64,000 bases of DNA, taken from positions 35,943-99,942 of the forward strand of contig NZ_MWUE01000018.1 in assembly GCF_002077695.1 (NCBI RefSeq), written 5' to 3'. Source of the stretch: Pantoea latae. GTDB taxonomy: Bacteria; Pseudomonadota; Gammaproteobacteria; Enterobacterales; Enterobacteriaceae. The notes under the pieces were generated by a model. The model saw only the letters and a program-made list of their open reading frames with translations, searched no databases and was not told where the DNA came from. Shown piece by piece: positions 42,041 to 54,224 of the stretch; position 1 is the first letter of the stretch, and each line of letters opens with the position of its first letter. Both the position numbers and the translations under genes were made by a program.

Positions 42041-44314
42041 TCAGGCTTCGCCGTCTTCGCTGACGGCACGCGCTGGGGCATCCAGCTCTACCTTGTCGAT
42101 ACGCTGCAGGCCGCGCGGCAGCAGCGTGCCGCGACGGCCGCGGTCGGCGCGGAACTTTTGCAGCTCTTCGCTGCGCATCACCAGCTTGCGCTTGCCGACG
42201 TAGAGCGTGACCGCGCTGCCCGGCGGCAGGATCAGCAGCCAGGCGAGTTTGTCGTTGCCCGCCGCGGCGTCCGCCGCCGGAATAGAGATAATCTTGTTGC
42301 CTTTGCCTTTCGACATCTGCGGCAGCTCGCCCACCGGGAACATCAGCATCCGGCCCGCCTGGGTGATCGCCAACAGCATGTCATCTTCGTGATGCACCGC
42401 CATCGGCGTCATTACGCGCGCGTTGTCCGGCAGCGTCAGCAGCGCCTTGCCGGCGCGGTTGCGCGACACCAGATCGGCGAAGGTGCAGATAAAGCCGTAG
42501 CCGGCGTCGGAGGCCATCAGCAGCTTCTGCTCCTCCGCCTCCATCAGCACCTGCTCCACCACCGCGCCCGGCGGCGGCTGAAGCTTGCCGGTCAGCGGCT
42601 CGCCCTGCCCGCGCGCCGACGGCAGCGAGGTGGGATCAAGCGTGTAGCTGCGTCCGGTGGAGTCGATAAAGGCGACCGGCTGATTGCTCTTGCCGCGCGC
42701 CGCCGCCAGATAGCTGTCGCCCGCTTTGTAGCTCAGCCCGGACGGGTCGATATCGTGACCTTTGGCGCTGCGCACCCAGCCCATCTGCGACAGCACGATG
42801 GTCACCGGCTCGGAAGGCACCAGCTCGTTCTCGCTCAGCGCCTTCGCCTCTTCGCGCTCGTGCAGCGGCGAACGGCGATCGTCGCCGTAGGCAGCGGCGT
42901 CGGCCTGCAGCTCTTTCTTTAGTAACGTGTTCATCTTGCGTTCAGAGGCGAGGATCGCCTGAATCTGATCGCGCTCTTTCTCCAGCTCACTCTGCTCGCC
43001 GCGGATTTTCATCTCTTCCAGCTTCGCCAAATGGCGCAGCTTCAGCTCAAGGATCGCTTCCGCCTGAGTTTCACTGATGCCAAAGCGCGACATCAGCACC
43101 GGCTTAGGCTCATCCTCGCTGCGGATGATATGGATCACCTCGTCGATATTGAGGAAGGCGACCAGCAGGCCCTCAAGGATGTGCAGACGACGCAGCACGC
43201 GCTCCAGGCGATAGTTAAGGCGGCGCTTAACGGTGTCGCGGCGGAACACCAGCCATTCCGACAGGATCTCCAGCAGGTTTTTCACCGACGGACGGTTGTC
43301 GAGGCCGATCATGTTGAGGTTAACGCGGTAGCTCTTCTCGAGATCGGTGGTGGCGAACAGGTGGTGCATCACCTGATCGAGATCGACGCGGTTCGAGCGC
43401 GGCACAATCACCAGACGAGTCGGGTTTTCATGATCGGATTCGTCGCGCAGATCCTCGACCATCGGCAGCTTTTTATTGCGCATCTGGGCGGCGATCTGCT
43501 CCAGCACGCGCGCGCCAGAGACCTGATGCGGCAGCGCGGTGATCACCACCTCGCCATCCTCTTTTTTCCACACCGCGCGCTGACGGATCGATCCGCGGCC
43601 GTTTTGGTAGATCTTGCGGATCTCGTCGCGCGGCGTGATGATCTCCGCCTCGGTGGGATAATCGGGGCCGTGCACGATATCGAGCAGCGCGTCGAGGCTG
43701 GTGTTCGGCTTGTCGATCAGGGCGATCGCCGCCTGCGCCACTTCGCGCAGGTTGTGCGGCGGAATATCGGTCGCCATGCCGACCGCAATGCCGGTGGTGC
43801 CGTTCAGCAGGATGTTTGGCAGCCGCGCAGGCAGCATCTTCGGCTCCTGCAGCGTGCCGTCGAAGTTCGGCACAAAGTCGACCGTGCCCTGGCCCAGCTC
43901 GCCGAGCAGCACTTCCGCATATTTCGACAGGCGCGATTCGGTGTAGCGCATCGCGGCGAAGGATTTCGGATCGTCCGGCGCGCCCCAGTTGCCCTGGCCA
44001 TCGACCAGCGGATAGCGATAGGAGAACGGCTGCGCCATCAGCACCATCGCTTCATAGCAGGCGCTGTCGCCGTGCGGATGGTATTTACCCAGCACGTCGC
44101 CGACGGTACGCGCCGACTTTTTGAATTTGGCGCTGGCGCTCAGGCCGAGTTCCGACATGGCGTAGACGATACGGCGCTGAACCGGCTTCAGACCGTCGCC
44201 GATATAGGGCAAGGCGCGGTCCATAATGACGTACATGGAGTAGTTCAGGTACGCGTTTTCGGTAAATTTGTGCAGGGCAAGACGCTCTGCACCATCCTGC
44301 GTCAATTCACTCAT
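42041..44314 (-). CDS. parC: DNA topoisomerase IV subunit A
   Basis: A 757-residue ParC that decatenates daughter chromosomes with ParE. The start ATG 44312-44314 ([17 protein letters not shown]) has GAGGA upstream and matches E. coli; the longer frame is rejected. The active-site Tyr lies in AMRYTESRL. The quinolone-resistance region reads [12 protein letters not shown], with wild-type Ser and Glu at the positions usually mutated. The C-terminal half forms the pinwheel domain. Confidence 0.96.
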   Translation of the reverse strand: MSELTQDGAERLALHKFTENAYLNYSMYVIMDRALPYIGDGLKPVQRRIVYAMSELGLSASAKFKKSARTVGDVLGKYHPHGDSACYEAMVLMAQPFSYRYPLVDGQGNWGAPDDPKSFAAMRYTESRLSKYAEVLLGELGQGTVDFVPNFDGTLQEPKMLPARLPNILLNGTTGIAVGMATDIPPHNLREVAQAAIALIDKPNTSLDALLDIVHGPDYPTEAEIITPRDEIRKIYQNGRGSIRQRAVWKKEDGEVVITALPHQVSGARVLEQIAAQMRNKKLPMVEDLRDESDHENPTRLVIVPRSNRVDLDQVMHHLFATTDLEKSYRVNLNMIGLDNRPSVKNLLEILSEWLVFRRDTVKRRLNYRLERVLRRLHILEGLLVAFLNIDEVIHIIRSEDEPKPVLMSRFGISETQAEAILELKLRHLAKLEEMKIRGEQSELEKERDQIQAILASERKMNTLLKKELQADAAAYGDDRRSPLHEREEAKALSENELVPSEPVTIVLSQMGWVRSAKGHDIDPSGLSYKAGDSYLAAARGKSNQPVAFIDSTGRSYTLDPTSLPSARGQGEPLTGKLQPPPGAVVEQVLMEAEEQKLLMASDAGYGFICTFADLVSRNRAGKALLTLPDNARVMTPMAVHHEDDMLLAITQAGRMLMFPVGELPQMSKGKGNKIISIPAADAAAGNDKLAWLLILPPGSAVTLYVGKRKLVMRSEELQKFRADRGRRGTLLPRGLQRIDKVELDAPARAVSEDGEA

Positions 44315-44445
44315 TAAGCTTTTATCCTCACTTCGTGGCCCGCAATGGCGGATCACCCGGCGGTTATTTGGCGAGGATAGTACCTTAATCGCCAGAATTA
44401 GTCACAGGGAAGCGCGGCGCGGCGCGCGATTGCCGGGCGCGGCGA

Positions 44446-45213
44446 TCAGCGCGCCGCGCCCATCCACTGCGCCGCAATACGGGCATACTCGCCGGTGGCG
44501 GTCGCCAGGTGCAGCCACTGGTCAATATAGGCTTTCCAGCTCATATCGTCGCGCGGGATCATGTACGCTTTCTCGCCATACTGCAGCGGCGCCTGCGGAT
44601 TGATGGCGCAGAGCTGCGGGTAGCGCTGCTGCTGATAGAGCGCCTCGGAGGCGTCGGTGATCATTACGTCAGCCTTGTTGTCCACCAGCTGCTGGAAAAT
44701 GGTGACGTTGTCGTGGAACAGCGTCAGCGACGCCTGCGGCAGATGGCTGTGAACAAAAGCTTCATTGGTGCCACCCGCTGGCTCGATCAGGCGCACCGCA
44801 GGCGCGTTAAGCTGCGCGATGGTCTGGTATTTCGCCTTGTCGGCGCAGCGCACCAGCGGGATTTTGCCGTCGACGCCGACCGGCTGGGCGAACCAGGCGA
44901 TCTGCTGGCGCTTCAGCGTTACCGACACGCCGCCCAGCGCGATGTCGCACTGCTGCTGTTTAAAATCCTGCGACAGGGTTTTCCAGGTGGTCGGCACCCA
45001 GCGGATCTGCGCGTCGAGGCTGGCGGCCAGCGACTGCGCCATGCTGATATCCAGCCCTTCATACTGGCCGTCCGGGCGCAAATAGGTGTAGGGCTTGTAG
45101 TCGCCGGTGGTGCAGACCTTGAGCGTTTTGCTGGCGAGGATTTGATCGAGGCGCGAATCCGCCTGCGCCACGCCGCTGACCAGCAGCAGCGCGCTGAATA
45201 GGGTTTTGTACAT
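44446..45213 (-). CDS. Periplasmic solute-binding fold protein, PheC-like
   Basis: A 255-residue protein with a signal peptide (YKTLFSALLLVSGVAQADS). It has the amino-acid-binding fold: LKVCTTGDYKPYTYLRPDGQ, GLDISMAQSLA, CDIALGGVSVTLKRQQ, and PAGGTNEAF. The stretch VDNKADVMITDASEALYQQQ and YGEKAYMIPRDD resemble periplasmic cyclohexadienyl dehydratase (PheC) of Pseudomonas closely. It could therefore act as an arogenate/prephenate dehydratase in the periplasm, or be an amino-acid sensor/binding protein. No ABC permease genes are adjacent. It occupies the place of ygiS and its neighbours in E. coli. Confidence 0.8.
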   Translation of the reverse strand: MYKTLFSALLLVSGVAQADSRLDQILASKTLKVCTTGDYKPYTYLRPDGQYEGLDISMAQSLAASLDAQIRWVPTTWKTLSQDFKQQQCDIALGGVSVTLKRQQIAWFAQPVGVDGKIPLVRCADKAKYQTIAQLNAPAVRLIEPAGGTNEAFVHSHLPQASLTLFHDNVTIFQQLVDNKADVMITDASEALYQQQRYPQLCAINPQAPLQYGEKAYMIPRDDMSWKAYIDQWLHLATATGEYARIAAQWMGAAR

Positions 45214-45374
45214 AGCTGTTCTTCTGTTACCACGCGATTAAGTGTGAACGGAGTGTGTCATACCGCGCGGGATTATTGCTTCCAGCGCAAAAGTCTTGTG
45301 ATCCGAATCCCATTTTTCTCCCGGCGCGACGCGCGTACAGTAGCCCCCTATCGCATCACACAAGAGATTAGCGC

Positions 45375-45953
45375 ATGAATATTCTGATTATCGACGGCGG
45401 CAAAACCTTCGCCCACTCTAAAGGCGAACTGAACCACACCCTGACCGACGTGGCGGCAAGCCAGCTGCGCGACCTGGGCCATCAGGTCAGCGTCACCGTC
45501 GCCGACAGCGACTACAGCATCGAAGACGAGGTGCAGAAGTATCTCGACAGCGACGTGGTGATCTATCAGATGCCGGGCTGGTGGATGGGCGAACCCTGGA
45601 CGGTGAAACGCTATATCGACGAGATCTTTACCGAAGGCCACGGCAAGCTCTACGCCAGCGATGGCCGCACCCGCGCCGACGCCGGCAAGAAATATGGCTC
45701 AGGCGGTTTGCTGCAGGGTAAAAAATATATGCTGTCGCTCACCTGGAACGCGCCGCTGGAAGCCTTTACCGATCCCGAGCAGTTCTTTGAAGGGGTCGGC
45801 GTCGACGGCCTCTATCTGCACTTCCATAAAGCGAACCAGTTCCTCGGTATGGACGCGCTGCCGACCTTTATCTGCAACGACGTGATCAAGCAGCCGGACG
45901 TGCCGCGCGATATCGCGCGTTATCGGACTCATCTCAGCGAGATCTTTGCTTAA
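45375..45953 (+). CDS. mdaB: NADPH:quinone oxidoreductase MdaB
   Basis: A 192-residue flavodoxin-fold FAD enzyme that reduces quinones by two electrons, limiting redox cycling. The N-terminal MNILIIDGGKTFAHSKGELN and the stretch QMPGWWMGEPWTVKRYIDE closely match E. coli MdaB. It starts 33 bases upstream of ygiN's start region and is probably cotranscribed with it (GAGGAGG precedes ygiN). Confidence 0.95.
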   Translation: MNILIIDGGKTFAHSKGELNHTLTDVAASQLRDLGHQVSVTVADSDYSIEDEVQKYLDSDVVIYQMPGWWMGEPWTVKRYIDEIFTEGHGKLYASDGRTRADAGKKYGSGGLLQGKKYMLSLTWNAPLEAFTDPEQFFEGVGVDGLYLHFHKANQFLGMDALPTFICNDVIKQPDVPRDIARYRTHLSEIFA

Positions 45954-45985
45954 CTTAATGCGGGTCCGTTAATGAGGAGGCGTAA

Positions 45986-46294
45986 ATGCTAACGGTAGTG
46001 GCTGAGATTTGTATCAAACCTGGACGTCGCAACGCAGTGCTGGACGCGATCGCCTCGCTGATCCCGACGGTGCTGGCCGAAGAGGGCTGCCATCAGTATG
46101 ACGCGCTGGTCGATCATCAGGCGCAGGTGCCGTGGAAGCACAATTCACCTGACTCCATCTTTATGCTGGAGCAGTGGGAGTCGCTGCGCCATCTGGAGCA
46201 GCATCAGCAGATGCCGCATATGGAGGCGCATCGCGAAAAGATCAAAGCGGATGTGGTGGACGTGAAGATTCTGGTGCTGGAGCCGACGGCCTGA
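45986..46294 (+). CDS. ygiN: Quinol monooxygenase YgiN
   Basis: A 102-residue dimeric ABM-fold (antibiotic biosynthesis monooxygenase) protein that oxidises quinols, acting with MdaB in a quinone redox cycle. Features match the family: EEGCHQYDALVDHQ near residue 33, and IFMLEQWESLRHLEQHQQMPH near 58. GAGGAGG lies 5 bases before the ATG. Confidence 0.95.
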   Translation: MLTVVAEICIKPGRRNAVLDAIASLIPTVLAEEGCHQYDALVDHQAQVPWKHNSPDSIFMLEQWESLRHLEQHQQMPHMEAHREKIKADVVDVKILVLEPTA

Positions 46295-46311
46295 CCGCCG
46301 CCTCGCCGATC

Positions 46312-46343
46312 AGCCGCGCGCTTTCGGGCCCGCGGCTTTTTTT
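46312..46343 (+). terminator. Intrinsic terminator after ygiN
   Basis: AGCCGCG (46312-46318) pairs with CGCGGCT (46331-46337) and is followed by seven T (46337-46343), 18 bases after the ygiN stop and before the convergent LysR gene. Confidence 0.85.
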
Positions 46344-46346
46344 ATT

Positions 46347-47246
46347 TCAGAACAGCGCCTGCGCGGCGATCTCGGCGTGAAGAAAATCGAGAAAACAGGT
46401 AATGCGCGCCGCCAGCTCCGCGTTGCGGTAGTACACGGCGTGCACCGGCAGCCGCACATCCAGGGTCTGCGCCACCAGCACCTCTTTCAGCCGGCCGGCG
46501 GCGAGATCCTGATGGCTGACGAAATCGGAGATGCGCGCGATGCCCTGCCCGGCCAGCGCGAGCTGACGGATGATTTCGCCGCTTGAGGCGGCGATGGTTG
46601 GCTGGATGCGCAGCATTTCGCCTTCGCGCTGCCAGACGGGCCAGACGTTGTGCATCTCCAGCTGGCTAAAGCCGATCAGCTGATGCTGCGCCAGCGCCTC
46701 GACGCTGTGCGGCTCGCCCGCCCGTTGCAGATAGTCCGGGCTGGCCAGCAGCCGCACCCTGCTGCTGCCGAGCATGCGGGCGCGCATGGTGGAATCGCGC
46801 AGCTCGCCGATGCGGATCGCAATATCGGTCTGCTGCTCCAGCAGATCGATCACGATATCGTCGGTATTGAGTTCCAGCTGAATTAACGGATAGCGCTGGC
46901 GGAAGGCGCCGATCAGCGGCACCACCACATGCTGCATAAAAGGCGCGGCGGCGTTGATGCGCAGGCGGCCCGACGGGGTTTCCCGGCGTCGGGCGAGCTG
47001 CTCTTCCGCCTGTTCGACAGAGAGCAGGATCTGGCGCGCGTGGGACAGGAACAGCAGGCCCTCTTCGGTCAGGGCCAGCCGTCGCGTGGTGCGGTGCAGC
47101 AGGGTGCTGTTGAGCTTGGCTTCAAGACGGCTCAGGGCGCGGCTTACGCCTGAGCTGGTTTGATCCAGCAGCTCCGCCGCCGCGGTGATTGAACCGCAGT
47201 CCGCCACCGCCACCAGCACGCGCAGCTCTTCCAGCGTGACTTTCAT
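46347..47246 (-). CDS. LysR family transcriptional regulator
   Basis: A 299-residue LTTR. The helix-turn-helix (about 1-60; LRVLVAVADCGSITAAAELL then DQTSSGVSRALSRLEAKLNS) is followed by the effector-binding domain (about 90-290). It lies 22 bases after the parE stop boundary on the same strand but upstream of it in genomic order, and is convergent with ygiN, so it may be cotranscribed after parE. No target can be assigned. Confidence 0.9.
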   Translation of the reverse strand: MKVTLEELRVLVAVADCGSITAAAELLDQTSSGVSRALSRLEAKLNSTLLHRTTRRLALTEEGLLFLSHARQILLSVEQAEEQLARRRETPSGRLRINAAAPFMQHVVVPLIGAFRQRYPLIQLELNTDDIVIDLLEQQTDIAIRIGELRDSTMRARMLGSSRVRLLASPDYLQRAGEPHSVEALAQHQLIGFSQLEMHNVWPVWQREGEMLRIQPTIAASSGEIIRQLALAGQGIARISDFVSHQDLAAGRLKEVLVAQTLDVRLPVHAVYYRNAELAARITCFLDFLHAEIAAQALF

Positions 47247-47268
47247 CCTCGACCCCGCAGCGCGCCTG

Positions 47269-49173
<1,905 letters not shown>

Positions 49174-49211
49174 CTAATCAGAAGCGTGAAATTAGGTGCA
49201 ATTTCCGCAGG

Positions 49212-49793
49212 TTAGTCGTGATTCAGACCCAGAAAGTCCAGAATCTGCGGGAAATGGCGTTCGAATCCGGTAAAGGCATGATTGCCGCCCTGCTCCACCG
49301 TTTGACGGCACGCGCTGTAGTAGTCGAGCGCCTGGCGATAATCGAGCACTTCGTCGCCCGTTTGCTGCAGCAGCCAGAGTAAATCGGGCGCTTCCAGCGG
49401 CTCAATCTGCATGACTTTCAGATCGTAAATGTGGCGAGACTCTAACACATATTGCTGGCCGGTGTAGGGATTCTGGTTGACCCCAAGGTAATCCGTCAGC
49501 AGCTCAAACGGCCGCACCGCCGGATTGACCACCACGGCGGGCAGCATAAAACACTGGGAAAGCCAGGTGGCGAAATAGCCGCCCAGCGAGGAGCCGACCA
49601 GGCCGAGCGGCTGGCCGCTCAGCGCCATCACTTTCTCTTCCAGCAGCGCGGCGGCGTCGGCGGGAAACGCCGGCAGCTGCGGCACGATCACTTCGATATG
49701 CGGATGTGTCGCCGCCAGCCACTGCTGCAGCTGCGTCGCCTTGGCGGAGCGCGGCGAGCTGTTGAAGCCGTGCAGATAGAGCAGCGCCGCCAT
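49212..49793 (-). CDS. yqiA: Esterase YqiA
   Basis: A 193-residue alpha/beta hydrolase (UPF0227) with esterase activity toward palmitoyl-CoA and p-nitrophenyl butyrate in E. coli. It opens [20 protein letters not shown] and carries nucleophile elbow [15 protein letters not shown] (near 75-90) and the late [10 protein letters not shown] with a catalytic His. It sits between cpdA and parE; its start codon overlaps the cpdA stop by one base. Confidence 0.93.
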   Translation of the reverse strand: MAALLYLHGFNSSPRSAKATQLQQWLAATHPHIEVIVPQLPAFPADAAALLEEKVMALSGQPLGLVGSSLGGYFATWLSQCFMLPAVVVNPAVRPFELLTDYLGVNQNPYTGQQYVLESRHIYDLKVMQIEPLEAPDLLWLLQQTGDEVLDYRQALDYYSACRQTVEQGGNHAFTGFERHFPQILDFLGLNHD

Positions 49794-50620
49794 CAGTAGC
49801 CGTCCGAGTCCAGATCGGGGCGAAACGCGTCGGTTTGCAGCCGCTCGACCTCGGTGTCGAACGATCCGTCTGGATGCAGCGTAAACCAGCGCCAGCCTGG
49901 CGCCACGGTATCAATGGTGAAGCTGGTGCAGTGCGGTTTGAACTGCACGCAGGTCGAGGGCGTCGCCAGCACGCGACGGTCGTGCCAGCTAAGATCCAGC
50001 TCCTGATGAATATGGCCGCACACTAGCGTGCGCGCTAAGGGGTAGTGCTGCAGCACCGCGTCGAGCTGATGCGCGTTGCGCAGGCTGTGCTGATCGAGCC
50101 AGGTGCAGCCGCTGGCCAGCGGATGATGGTGCAGCACCACCAGCGTGTGGCGCTGCGGAAAGCGCGCCAGCGCCTTCTCCAGCCACTCCAGCTGATAGTC
50201 GCTCAGCATGCCGTGCGGCACGCCAAACACCTGGCTGTCGAGCATCACCAGCTGCCAGTGCTCGCCCAGCAGCACGTGCTTTTGCGCGGCGATCGCCGCC
50301 TCGGCCAGGGTATCCACCATCGCCGGCTGGAAATCGTGGTTGCCCGGCAGCCAGACGCAGGGTTTCGGCAGACGCGCGATGCCCTCAGCGAAGTGCTGAT
50401 AGGCTTCGACAGAGTGATCCTGAGCGAGATCGCCGGTGGCGATGATCAGATCGAAATCGCGCTGCTGCGCCGCAATGGCGTCCAGCACCGCGTCATAACT
50501 CGCCCAGGTATTCACGCCCAGCAGCGATTCGTTTTTTCCAGCGAAAAGGTGGGTGTCCGTGATTTGCAAAATCCTGATCCCGGCCCCATTCGCCGCAGGA
50601 AGTGTTAGCAGGCTATCCAA
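49793..50620 (-). CDS. cpdA: 3',5'-cyclic-AMP phosphodiesterase CpdA
   Basis: A 275-residue metallophosphoesterase that hydrolyses cAMP and lowers CRP activity. Metal ligands are in [10 protein letters not shown] (Asp and His near 19-21), [15 protein letters not shown] (PGNHDF), and VLHHHP plus VCGHIHQE. Length and motifs match E. coli CpdA. Confidence 0.95.
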   Translation of the reverse strand: MDSLLTLPAANGAGIRILQITDTHLFAGKNESLLGVNTWASYDAVLDAIAAQQRDFDLIIATGDLAQDHSVEAYQHFAEGIARLPKPCVWLPGNHDFQPAMVDTLAEAAIAAQKHVLLGEHWQLVMLDSQVFGVPHGMLSDYQLEWLEKALARFPQRHTLVVLHHHPLASGCTWLDQHSLRNAHQLDAVLQHYPLARTLVCGHIHQELDLSWHDRRVLATPSTCVQFKPHCTSFTIDTVAPGWRWFTLHPDGSFDTEVERLQTDAFRPDLDSDGY

Positions 50621-50665
50621 AGCGTTTCCTTCGTCTCCACGCCGAATAATGCATTATCTGTGCGA

Positions 50666-51091
50666 TCAGCAGACCGGCTCCGCCATCGCGCCCTGCGCCA
50701 GGCAGTAGCGCAGCCAGTCAGCAAGGAACTGGTTGATCTGGTGTTTCTCGTCGCGCTGATGCAGTTTTTTATTAGGATAATCATAGCGCGCTTTAAAGCG
50801 ATAGATCTGCTGTGTTGAACACACTTCGGCGACCATCGCGTCGTGATATAACCGCACCGACATGCAAGGCAGGCTCCAGTAACTCACGACGGGCGCCACC
50901 TGGCGGATCTCCACCAGCGTGGTGTAGCGCGTGGACTCTTCGATGGTCAACTGATAGCGGGCGCCCTTAACCTGATAGACCACCGATGCGCCTGCCTCGT
51001 CGCTGCGCGGCAGCAGACGACGCAGCTGGGCGAAGTTGGTTTCGCAGAGCCGCATCATTTCGGGGAAATCAGGGATATAGCGCTGTTTCAT
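50666..51091 (-). CDS. yqiB: DUF1249 family protein YqiB
   Basis: A 141-residue cytosolic protein of the DUF1249 family. It matches E. coli YqiB throughout ([57 protein letters not shown]). Its start ATG (51089-51091) overlaps the nudF stop as ATGA, showing translational coupling. Function is not established. Confidence 0.93.
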   Translation of the reverse strand: MKQRYIPDFPEMMRLCETNFAQLRRLLPRSDEAGASVVYQVKGARYQLTIEESTRYTTLVEIRQVAPVVSYWSLPCMSVRLYHDAMVAEVCSTQQIYRFKARYDYPNKKLHQRDEKHQINQFLADWLRYCLAQGAMAEPVC

Positions 51092-51723
51092 TTTAGCTTC
51101 CACTCGTCTCGTAGTTTTTCATGGTGCAACGCCAGCCATTGCAGGGCGATGACAGACGCCGCGTTGTCGATAATCCCCTCTTCCACCCAGCGGTAAGCCT
51201 GTTCGCGGCTCACCACATGCACAAGAATATCCTCATTCTCTTCCTCCAGGCCGTGGCATCCTTTTGCCAGGCTGGCATCCACTTCTCCCACCAGTATCGA
51301 TAAGCGCTCACTGGTGCCGCCAGGGCTGGCGAGGTAGTTTAACACGGGTTTAACGCGTCCGACGCTCAGTCCCGCCTCTTCGACGGCTTCGCGTCGCACC
51401 ACCTCTTCGGCGCTTTCGTTAGGCTCGATAATGCCCGCCACCATTTCCAGCAGCCAGGGCGTTTTGCTGACGTCAAAGGCGGGAATGCGGATCTGTTCGA
51501 TCAGCACCACTTCGTCGCGTAAGGGATCATAGGGTAGCAGCACGGCAGCGTGTCCGCGCTCGAAAACTTCGCGCACCACTTCGTTGCTCATTTCGCCATT
51601 AAAACGGCGGTGGCGAAACCGGTAGCGAACAATGGAAAAAAAACCTTTCCAGGCGGTTTCGCGTGCAATAATTTCTACATCGTTTTTTGTAAAAGTCACT
51701 GGGGATTTTTTTTCGCCGCTCAT
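51088..51723 (-). CDS. nudF: ADP-ribose pyrophosphatase NudF
   Basis: A 211-residue Nudix hydrolase cleaving ADP-ribose to AMP and ribose-5-phosphate. The complete Nudix box is [20 protein letters not shown] followed by [23 protein letters not shown] is a family signature. ATG 51721-51723 has AAGGAG 7 bases upstream; the longer frame to 51768 is rejected. It is the first gene of a leftward group with yqiB, cpdA, yqiA and parE, divergent from tolC. Confidence 0.95.
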   Translation of the reverse strand: MSGEKKSPVTFTKNDVEIIARETAWKGFFSIVRYRFRHRRFNGEMSNEVVREVFERGHAAVLLPYDPLRDEVVLIEQIRIPAFDVSKTPWLLEMVAGIIEPNESAEEVVRREAVEEAGLSVGRVKPVLNYLASPGGTSERLSILVGEVDASLAKGCHGLEEENEDILVHVVSREQAYRWVEEGIIDNAASVIALQWLALHHEKLRDEWKLK

Positions 51724-51824
51724 CGACGGGCTCCTTATGCAGATTGGGACGGAGCGGCAAAAAGCCAACCCACAGGCTCCATCCGAGTGGTTCTTTCTGA
51801 ATTATTTACGTAAATTAGGGGGAG

Positions 51825-51843
51825 AAGGCACGTTCAGCCAACT
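51825..51843 (+). promoter_or_regulatory. mar/sox/rob box-like site upstream of tolC
   Basis: AAGGCACGTTCAGCCAACT matches 11 of 13 defined positions of the marbox AYnGCACnnWnnRYYAAAY. It lies about 95 bases before the tolC ATG and about 22 bases before a -10-like TAGAAT (51865-51870), the expected arrangement for MarA/SoxS/Rob activation, which is known for E. coli tolC. Confidence 0.6.
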
Positions 51844-51937
51844 TATCTCACAGTCGCACTCTGCTAGAATCTGCGATTATTTTTTGGCTTATCCGGCAGC
51901 GCTACCCCTGTAATTTGCTGCAACAAAAGGAATGCAA

Positions 51938-53404
51938 ATGAAAAAACTGCTCCCACTTTTTATTGGGCTGAGCCTGGCCGGTTTCAGCCTTGCCAGTCAG
52001 GCAGAGGACCTGCTGCAGGTCTATCAACAAGCGCGTCTCAGCAACCCGGATTTACGCAGCTCCGCCGCCACCCGTGACGCCGCCTTTGAAAAGATCAATG
52101 AAGCGCGCAGTCCTTTGTTGCCTCAGTTAGGTTTAGGCGCGGATTACACCTATAGCAATGGTTATCGCGACAGCAGCGGCCTTCATTCCAACACGACCAG
52201 CGGATCGCTGCAATTAACGCAGACCATTTTCGACATGTCGAAATGGCGCGCGCTGACCCTGCAGGAGAAAGCCGCCGGCATTCAGGACGTCACCTACCAG
52301 GTGGCGCAGCAGGATTTAATCCTCAACACCGCGACCGCCTATTTCAACGTATTAAAGGCGATTGATACCCTTTCTTACACCGAAGCGCAAAAACAGTCGA
52401 TCTACCGCGAGCTGGATCAGACCACCCAGCGTTTTAACGTTGGCCTGGTGGCGATTACCGACGTGCAGAACGCCCGCGCGCAGTACGACAGCGTGCTGGC
52501 GAACGAAGTGACTGCGCGCAACAACCTCGACAATATGGTCGAGTCGCTGCGTCAGATCACCGGCAACGACTACCTGGCGCTGGCGTCGCTGAATATCGAT
52601 CGCTTTAAGGCCACCAAGCCGGACGCGGTGAGCGCGCTGCTGAAGCAGGCCGAGAGCCGCAACCTCAATCTGCTGTCAGCCCGTCTGAACCAGGATCTGG
52701 CGCGCGAGCAGATCCGCTCTGCGGAAACCGGCCATATGCCGACGCTGGATCTGACCGCGTCGACCGGTCTCTCTAACAGCAAGTATGGCGGCAGCCGCGC
52801 CAACCAGAGCACCGGCAGCACCGATTCCATCAGCGGCACCAATCAGGTGGGCCTGAGCTTCTCGCTGCCGCTCTACAGCGGCGGCGCGGTCACCTCGCAG
52901 GTGAAGCAGGCGCAGTTCAACTACGTCAGCGCCAGCGAACAGCTGGAGAGCGCGCATCGCTCTGCGGTGCAGACGGTACGCTCCTCCTACAACAACGTGA
53001 ACGCGTCGGTGAGCAGCATCGAGGCCTACAAACAGGCGGTGGTTTCTGCGCAAAGCTCGCTGGATGCGTCTGAAGCGGGTTATCAGGTCGGCACGCGCAC
53101 CATCGTTGACGTGCTGGACGCGACCACTACGCTCTACAACGCCAAGCAGCAGCTCTCTGACGCGCGCTACAGCTATCTGATTAACCAGCTGAATATCAAA
53201 TATGCGCTGGGCACGCTGAACGAGCAGGATCTGCAGCAGCTTAACAGCCAGCTCGGCAAAGAGATCTCTACCTCGCCGGAAAGCGTGGCGCCGGAAAATC
53301 CGCAGCAGACCGCGCGCGTTGACAACGGCCCAGCGGCGGAGCCGGCAACCCCTGCGGCGCGTCCTGCCGCTCAGCGCAGCAGCGCGAATCCGTTCCGCAA
53401 TTAA
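51938..53404 (+). CDS. tolC: Outer-membrane efflux channel TolC
   Basis: A 488-residue trimeric outer-membrane duct used by drug efflux pumps and type I secretion. Signal peptide MKKLLPLFIGLSLAGFSLAS to QA. The E. coli-like repeats are clear: NEARSPLLPQLGLGADYTYS, TQRFNVGLVAITDVQNARAQ, DLAREQIRSAETGHMPTLDL, and VGTRTIVDVLDATTTLYNAK. The start is the ATG at 51938, with AGGA 6 bases upstream; an ATG two codons earlier is less well placed. The C-terminal tail is Ala/Pro-rich and diverged. Confidence 0.97.
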   Translation: MKKLLPLFIGLSLAGFSLASQAEDLLQVYQQARLSNPDLRSSAATRDAAFEKINEARSPLLPQLGLGADYTYSNGYRDSSGLHSNTTSGSLQLTQTIFDMSKWRALTLQEKAAGIQDVTYQVAQQDLILNTATAYFNVLKAIDTLSYTEAQKQSIYRELDQTTQRFNVGLVAITDVQNARAQYDSVLANEVTARNNLDNMVESLRQITGNDYLALASLNIDRFKATKPDAVSALLKQAESRNLNLLSARLNQDLAREQIRSAETGHMPTLDLTASTGLSNSKYGGSRANQSTGSTDSISGTNQVGLSFSLPLYSGGAVTSQVKQAQFNYVSASEQLESAHRSAVQTVRSSYNNVNASVSSIEAYKQAVVSAQSSLDASEAGYQVGTRTIVDVLDATTTLYNAKQQLSDARYSYLINQLNIKYALGTLNEQDLQQLNSQLGKEISTSPESVAPENPQQTARVDNGPAAEPATPAARPAAQRSSANPFRN

Positions 53405-53410
53405 TCCTCA

Positions 53411-53431
53411 ACGGGCCGCTTTGCGGCCCGT
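53411..53431 (+). terminator. Hairpin after tolC
   Basis: ACGGGCCGC (53411-53419), loop TTT, GCGGCCCGT (53423-53431), followed by CTCTCCGTT, 7 bases after the tolC stop. The U-tract is weak. Confidence 0.65.
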
Positions 53432-53545
53432 CTCTCCGTTAAACGTATAACAACGTAAAGATCCTTTCCGCATCAGGCCCTCAGCTTCATTTTCCACCAG
53501 CGATCCCCTATCCTGAGCATCACCTTTGGGCACAGGATGACAAAT

Positions 53546-54217
53546 ATGAAACGGACAAAAAATATTCGCCATGCCGCTTTTCGCAAAAGCTGGCAGGCAC
53601 GCCATTTAACGCCGGTCGCACTGGCCATTGCCGCGGTATTTACCCTGGCGGGCTGCGAGCAGAGCGATGAAACGGTCTCGATGTATCAAAATGCCGACGA
53701 CTGCAGCAAGGCCAATCCAGGCCAGAGCGCGCAGTGCACCACCGCTTACAACAACGCGCTGAAAGAGGCGGAACGCACCGCGCCGAAATACGCCTCGCGC
53801 GAAGACTGCGTAGCGGAATTTGGCGAGAATCAGTGCCAGCAGGCCCCGGCGCAGGCGGGTGTCGGCACCACGCAGAACGCGGAAGCGCAGCAGAGCGGCA
53901 GTTTCTGGATGCCGCTGATGGCGGGCTACATGATGGGCCGCCTGATGGGCGGCGGCGCGGGCTTCGCGCAGCAGCCGCTCTTTTCGCCGCGTACCCCGAA
54001 TAGCCCGGCTAACGGCCAGTTTGTGGACGCGTCGGGCAAAAACTACGGCGCCGCCACCTCTGGCCGCACCATGAACGTGCCGAAAACCGCGCTGGCGCCG
54101 AAACCGGCCACCACCTCCACCATTACGCGCGGCGGCTTCGGCGAAACGGTGGCGAAGCAGAACAGCATGGCGCGCAGCAGCGCCACCGGCACCTCCAGCC
54201 GTTCGCTGGGAGGCTAA
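53546..54217 (+). CDS. ygiB: DUF1190 family protein YgiB
   Basis: A 223-residue protein, the E. coli length when started at ATG 53546 (AGGA upstream). An N-terminal hydrophobic segment ([17 protein letters not shown], near residues 22-38) ends in Cys, suggesting a lipoprotein or membrane anchor. A cysteine pattern follows ([26 protein letters not shown]). The C-terminal half is low-complexity, rich in Gly, Ser and Thr. It is coupled to ygiC and follows tolC as in E. coli; its function is unknown. Confidence 0.92.
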   Translation: MKRTKNIRHAAFRKSWQARHLTPVALAIAAVFTLAGCEQSDETVSMYQNADDCSKANPGQSAQCTTAYNNALKEAERTAPKYASREDCVAEFGENQCQQAPAQAGVGTTQNAEAQQSGSFWMPLMAGYMMGRLMGGGAGFAQQPLFSPRTPNSPANGQFVDASGKNYGAATSGRTMNVPKTALAPKPATTSTITRGGFGETVAKQNSMARSSATGTSSRSLGG

Positions 54218-54224
54218 CGCCGTT

